A stretch of DNA of 64,000 bases, taken from Pezicula radicicola. Taxonomy: Eukaryota > Ascomycota > Leotiomycetes > Helotiales > Dermateaceae. The notes under the pieces were generated by a model. It was not told the origin of the DNA. It ran no database searches and saw only the letters and a list, made by a program, of their open reading frames with translations. Shown here in pieces: positions 59,979-64,000 of the stretch. The position numbers and the translations under genes are program-made. The DNA lies in the NCBI GenBank assembly GCA_003008705.1, contig PDUO01000002.1:1320898-1384897 (forward strand), written 5' to 3'. Each line of letters begins with the position of its first letter. Positions within the stretch are counted from its first letter, which is position 1.

Positions 59979-61385
59979 TGTGTTTAAAATGGGCGGTGTC
60001 TGGCTAGGTATGCATTGGGTTTGGCAGGTTAAAGGGGCATTAAACTTCTTTGCACATTTTATGACTCTAAGAGACGAAACAAATTTCAAGCGTTTTGTGT
60101 ACTACTAGTCCGTAGTAACGATAAAGATAAGATTTTTCCTCGTTCGTCCCGGTTGCATGCAGATGCAGGTGAACAAAGTCTGGGGAGCAATAGGAAGCAA
60201 GCCGCAAGCCGCGAGGGAGACTGGCCCAATCATTAGAATGGCCGCAGTTGGAAGAATGGGGGTCCCGTTTGCAATCCCAACAGAAGGAATTCCACGTTGC
60301 ACATGTAAAAGGCTTGAAACGGAACATGCTGTCATACTTTCTAGAAATTATCATTTCAAGGACTCTTGCCCCTTCTCCGCACCTACAATAGGTAATTAGG
60401 TCCTTCGGACTGTACTGTACCACCGCGCCGAGGGGGATCGCGCTTGTTCAGCTCGATTCGATTGACAGCGCTTGGTACTTGTCGGTAGCCGGATAAGAGC
60501 ATTGACTATCTTCACTGCACAGTACCACGAACAATGATAAATCCAAGAAAGCAGTCCAACCTTCGAGCGACAAGATGCCGATCTACATAGATGGCTCCCG
60601 CTGTCGATCGAATACATACTGTACCAGCAGAAGAAACTACACCTGACGGGTAGCTGGGACTAAAGTTTCTTTGTTTTCTTCTCAGGATCCAACAGTAGAC
60701 TTGAATGCATGTCATCACCAGGGTCGTCACCCGAATCGGCAAACCTTGTAGCAAACGGGAGAGCGGGTATTATTGCTGGGAACCATTGAGGCCCGTTCCA
60801 GAGGTGGGAAAAGTGCATGGGGAGCAGTTCGTTACTCGCTGGCAGCGCAGCGCACGATGCAAAAGTGTCTCCCCCAATCCACCGAACGAATTGCTGGACG
60901 CCAACACAAACCCAGTTCCTGCATTTAGCCAGAAATTGCTCTTCCGTCGGGCTCCAGTTCCATGGCTCTGTTTTTACCCTGTGCGACGGTGGTATCCCTG
61001 TTCAATTGCAGTCAACTGTGAAATCGAAATCGAAATCGAAAACTCCCGCCTCTCTTCCTCCCGCTACAAGACTTCCCATATTGTTGGCGCAAATCCACAG
61101 CTTCACGTCCCAAGCGCCACTCTCTTGATGCACCTATCAAATTATTTCCTGTGCAGCTCTCCCAAGTTTTCTTGACCGGAAGCTGCCAGGTCAGTCAGTA
61201 TAGTTGAACCTGATCACGAACTTTCTCCACCTTGAACCGGACGTGGCCAGCGAATTGAGCATGATAGCCTCCAGCCCACAATTATACACCGGCAACCAAG
61301 CGGGAGGAAAGCGAAAGCAAAGGATATCCTCAACGACTATCAAAGTGTCAACCACTCCCTCGGGTCGATAGCTGCAGCTACATAT
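59979..61385. other. Intergenic region, no gene seen
   Basis: Between the dehydratase 3' end and the methyltransferase start. One GTACTGTA at 60412. The frame at 60705..61175 is unsupported; an IEIEIE stretch there reflects a GAAATC repeat at about 61020-61043. Confidence 0.55.
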
Positions 61386-62760
61386 ATGGCGGAGGCGCAT
61401 ACGGAGAGTCATAGGAGACGAGCTTCTCCGGTTGGGAGCATCTTGCCTGATGCTGAGGCTGAAGCTCCCGTCGTTGATAGCGATCCGCCTTCAGTCATGG
61501 ATATGGACGCCGGGTCTGACCTTCAACCTTCAGGTCGCCCACCAACAAATACACAGACAGATCGGGATACAATGTACGACAGTTTTTTTTTTTAAGAAAG
61601 AAAAAAAAAGCTACCCCAAATGACTTTCCCATTGTCTTTTCCACTGCAATAAACTGACATATCAACTCACAGAAACTCTACCCGTTCTCTATACGACGAT
61701 GATATTGTGTATGATGTCGAGAATGCGCGGGTGTATTGTGGAGGATACTATATGCCTTGGTGGGTGATGGAAGGATAGTATATTTATAATTTACTCACAT
61801 GTTACAGTGACGAGGAAGAAACAGACCGACTACAGCTACAGCACCAAGTCTACCTGCGTCTATCTAATGGAGAACTAACCACTGTCCCTCTCAGAAATCC
61901 AACTAAGATCCTAGATGTTGGCACCGGCAAAGGCGACTGGGCTATGGCAATTGCTGATCACTACCCGGATGCAGAGGTCATTGGAACTGACATAGCAAAA
62001 ATACAACCGACAGCCGTGCCTCCCAATTGTTTCTTTGGTGTGTAGTTTTAAGAGTACTTTTCATTGTGGATTTCAACTCATGCCTACAACAAGCAACGCT
62101 GACCTAGAATTTCCAGAAATCGACGACGCCGAAGATGAGAGCGGGTGGACCTTCGCTGAAGATGACTTTGATCTGATCCATTTCCGCAACATGGTCGGCG
62201 CCTTTGAGGATTGGGACAGGATTTATGCAGAAACGTGGACTCATCTCAAGCCAGGGGGCTGGATTGAAGTTCTTGATTTTGACGAGCATAAGGGTCTGCT
62301 ATCGCTATTCACGCCAAACTCTGAAATCAACAATTTCTTCCGTGTGATAAAAGAAGCCTCCGAGAAGTCAGGACGGCCACGGACAGTCAAACATCTAGAA
62401 CCTCAAAGACTCATCGCCGCAGGATTTGATGATATCCATCTCACCGAATATGAAATTCCTTTTGGCCAATGGCACGAAGATAAAGAGAAGAAATTCCTAG
62501 GCAAGTTGTGGATGACAATATGCCTGGCTGGAATGGAAGCCTTGAGCTTGAGAATTGTAACGAGGGAGATGGGCTGGGAAGCGACAGAAGTGAGGAGAAT
62601 GTGTGAGTTAGTTGCGAAGGAGGTTGAGACATTTGCAAAAGACAAGGACAGAGTCAAGGGAGCCATGGTGAAGCTCAAAGTCTTGAGGGCTAAGAAGCCA
62701 GAGCTGGATGGGAGCGAGGGTTTGGTTATTGATGATGATGATGATGACGACAATGAGTAG
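61386..62760 (+). CDS. LaeA-like SAM-dependent methyltransferase
   Basis: Exons are 61386..61573, 61673..61759, 61808..62037 and 62117..62760 (introns 99, 48 and 79 nt), giving 382 residues. The class I SAM fold is visible: motif I 'ILDVGTGKGDWAMAIAD' (about 126-142), acidic loop 'EVIGTDIAKIQPTAVPPN', motif III-like 'FDLIHFRNMVGAFEDW', and 'LKPGGWIEVLDFD'. N-terminal 60 residues are acidic and disordered, and the C-terminus ends in an Asp tract. This is the large Pezizomycotina group related to LaeA/Llm proteins; members include regulators of secondary metabolism and enzymes of unknown substrate. Genuine LaeA identity cannot be claimed. Splice junctions were chosen to restore 'YMPCDEEETDRLQLQHQVY' and 'PPNCFFEIDDAED', both family-like. 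Confidence 0.85.
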
Positions 62761-63832
62761 ACGACATTCCTGGGGAGTTTTATGTTTCTGAAAAAGGCAT
62801 TTTGAGATTCTGACTCATGGCGTTCTGGTGGGAAAAGGAGCATAGGCTTGTGGCCAAAAATTGACTATTTCGTCGATGATGGCGCCATTTACTTTCGAGA
62901 CGATATAATTATGAGTTACGAGATACCCCTACTCAAATCATGAATATATCACCTTTATTCTGCAGACCCAATGGGTCATGGCTGAGGGTTGGCACCCTTT
63001 TTAGTTGGCACTTTGGAAGTCAACATTGCATCAAGTGAATAGATGGATTGGGCACGCCTATATCTTTCATCACCGTTATATTATGGTCCATAGCACAACC
63101 AGTACTCTCCCCTCAAGTCCTCGGAAGCATCTCATTGCAAGTGCGGAGTATTACCACCTTACATTAATTTCTAAGCGACGGCAGGGCACTTGGCCGTAGT
63201 TGGCCGTCGATCGATCCTCCGCATTCTAAAGTACTGTACAACACCATGCTGGAAGCTGTAACAAGAACGAAAGCAAAGTTAGGTAATGCAAGCTGTCGCA
63301 TGCAAAAGCCTGGACTGGGCGTCAAGGGCGCTGCAGAGATGTCACAGCGAGTGAATCAACCAGGACGAGTAGTCCTCTACTTTCTTATCTGCGTGTCTAT
63401 CTCTCAGTTTCGTCGTCCCGACAAGGTTTCATCAGTCTTCCACAGATTCATTTCTTTTTGCCATCCCACTTTCCAACAGATTTCTAGCTGCGAGTTTGAC
63501 AGTTTGTCTAACATCGTGGCCTGCGGTCCTACGGCGTTGGATTTGGATTTGTGCGACTTACACTCTCGCCTGCACTGTCTAGGAGCGGAATGCCGAATGG
63601 AGATCCTTGAGATATGCCTTATCTTAGCTTTGACATCACACCATGAAAGTCACGACGAGTGAAGATATACAGATAAGGTGAATATATGGATATCCATTTT
63701 TCATAAGGTTGTACCTGTACTTGCGCTATATATTCTTCCTACGTCCATTATCTTGAAGCCAAGTCTCGTTTTCCACCCTTGAAGTTCTAAACTTACTTAG
63801 CAGTGTGCTTACGCCACTGATCTTCGACCAAC
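62761..63832. other. Intergenic region, MFS gene promoter side
   Basis: No supportable gene; the frame 63246..63662 has no family pattern. GTACTGTA at 63231. Confidence 0.55.
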
Positions 63833-64000
63833 ATGGGCGTCCTCGATGAATCTGCCATTCCTGGCACAGTTCACCTTGTCGACTTGGAAGGCACGCTGAG
63901 AGCAAAACACGCCTCGGGCGCTCACCTTAAAGATGTAGTTCTTGTTCCTACGCCCTCGGCAGATCCAGACGATCCGTTGAATTGGTCCCCGCGTCGGAAA
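63833..64000 (+). CDS. MFS transporter, N-terminal fragment (runs off window)
   Basis: The ATG at 63833 opens a frame of 56 codons to the right edge: 'MGVLDESAIPGTVHLVDLEG', then 'VLVPTPSADPDDPLNWSPRR'. The 'P(S)xDPxDPLNW(S/P)xxRK' motif just ahead of the first membrane helix is characteristic of fungal major facilitator superfamily drug/proton antiporter-type and allantoate/siderophore-like transporters. The membrane part is outside, so subfamily and substrate cannot be given. Confidence 0.75.
   Translation, partial: MGVLDESAIPGTVHLVDLEGTLRAKHASGAHLKDVVLVPTPSADPDDPLNWSPRRK

Noticed and set aside
44061..62760. Calling the block a secondary-metabolite cluster because a LaeA-like methyltransferase and an MFS transporter follow
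   Set aside because: No polyketide synthase, NRPS, terpene cyclase or other core enzyme is present; the gene set fits glycan synthesis better, and the methyltransferase and MFS may be unrelated neighbours.

Overview
The window is nuclear DNA of a filamentous ascomycete (Pezizomycotina; Leotiomycetes/Helotiales is my guess from protein flavour only). Genes are split by short introns (mostly 46-100 nt, GT-AG, CTAAC-like branch sites just before the acceptor), and the proteins are fungal types: TOF1, RPF1, a PH-CRIB-kinase CLA4, DUF5672 proteins and a fungal UDP-glucose 4,6-dehydratase. I see no rRNA, tRNA, CRISPR or intact transposon. Exon junctions were worked out by hand from reading frame and splice consensus.

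1-6.2 kb: the 5' part of TOF1 (replication fork protection, minus strand, running off the left edge), a divergent mitochondrial-type 3-hydroxyacyl-CoA dehydrogenase, then a homeodomain transcription factor on the minus strand. 6.2-13.2 kb: about 7 kb with no gene I can support, lying upstream of the homeobox gene. 13.2-29.3 kb: sparse, partly AT-rich ground holding a small 2EXR/F-box-like protein, the alpha-N-terminal methyltransferase TAE1/NTM1, a large RING-ZZ-SH3 protein, a perfect 23-bp-arm hairpin and a pair of decayed Cys-rich repeats.

29.3-43 kb: an RgpF-like putative glycosyltransferase, then RPF1 (ribosome assembly), glycyl-tRNA synthetase, the PAK kinase CLA4 and a RING/coiled-coil protein.

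44-60 kb is the most interesting block. Six genes sit as three consecutive head-to-head pairs: DUF5672-A with RgpF-like-2, DUF5672-B with DUF5672-C, and a nucleotide-sugar transporter of the TPT/SLC35E3 type with UDP-glucose 4,6-dehydratase. Together they suggest a pathway that makes a 6-deoxysugar nucleotide (a UDP-rhamnose precursor), moves it into the Golgi and transfers it onto a glycan through several type II membrane glycosyltransferases. The RgpF-like gene at 29.3 kb is a paralog of the one at 46.7 kb, with an intron at the same codon junction. I regard this as a candidate fungal surface-glycan (rhamnose-type) gene cluster. The epimerase/reductase that would complete UDP-rhamnose is not in the window.

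60-64 kb: a LaeA-like SAM methyltransferase and the 5' end of an MFS transporter. An 8-mer, TACAGTAC, recurs at least 15 times across the window, always between genes.
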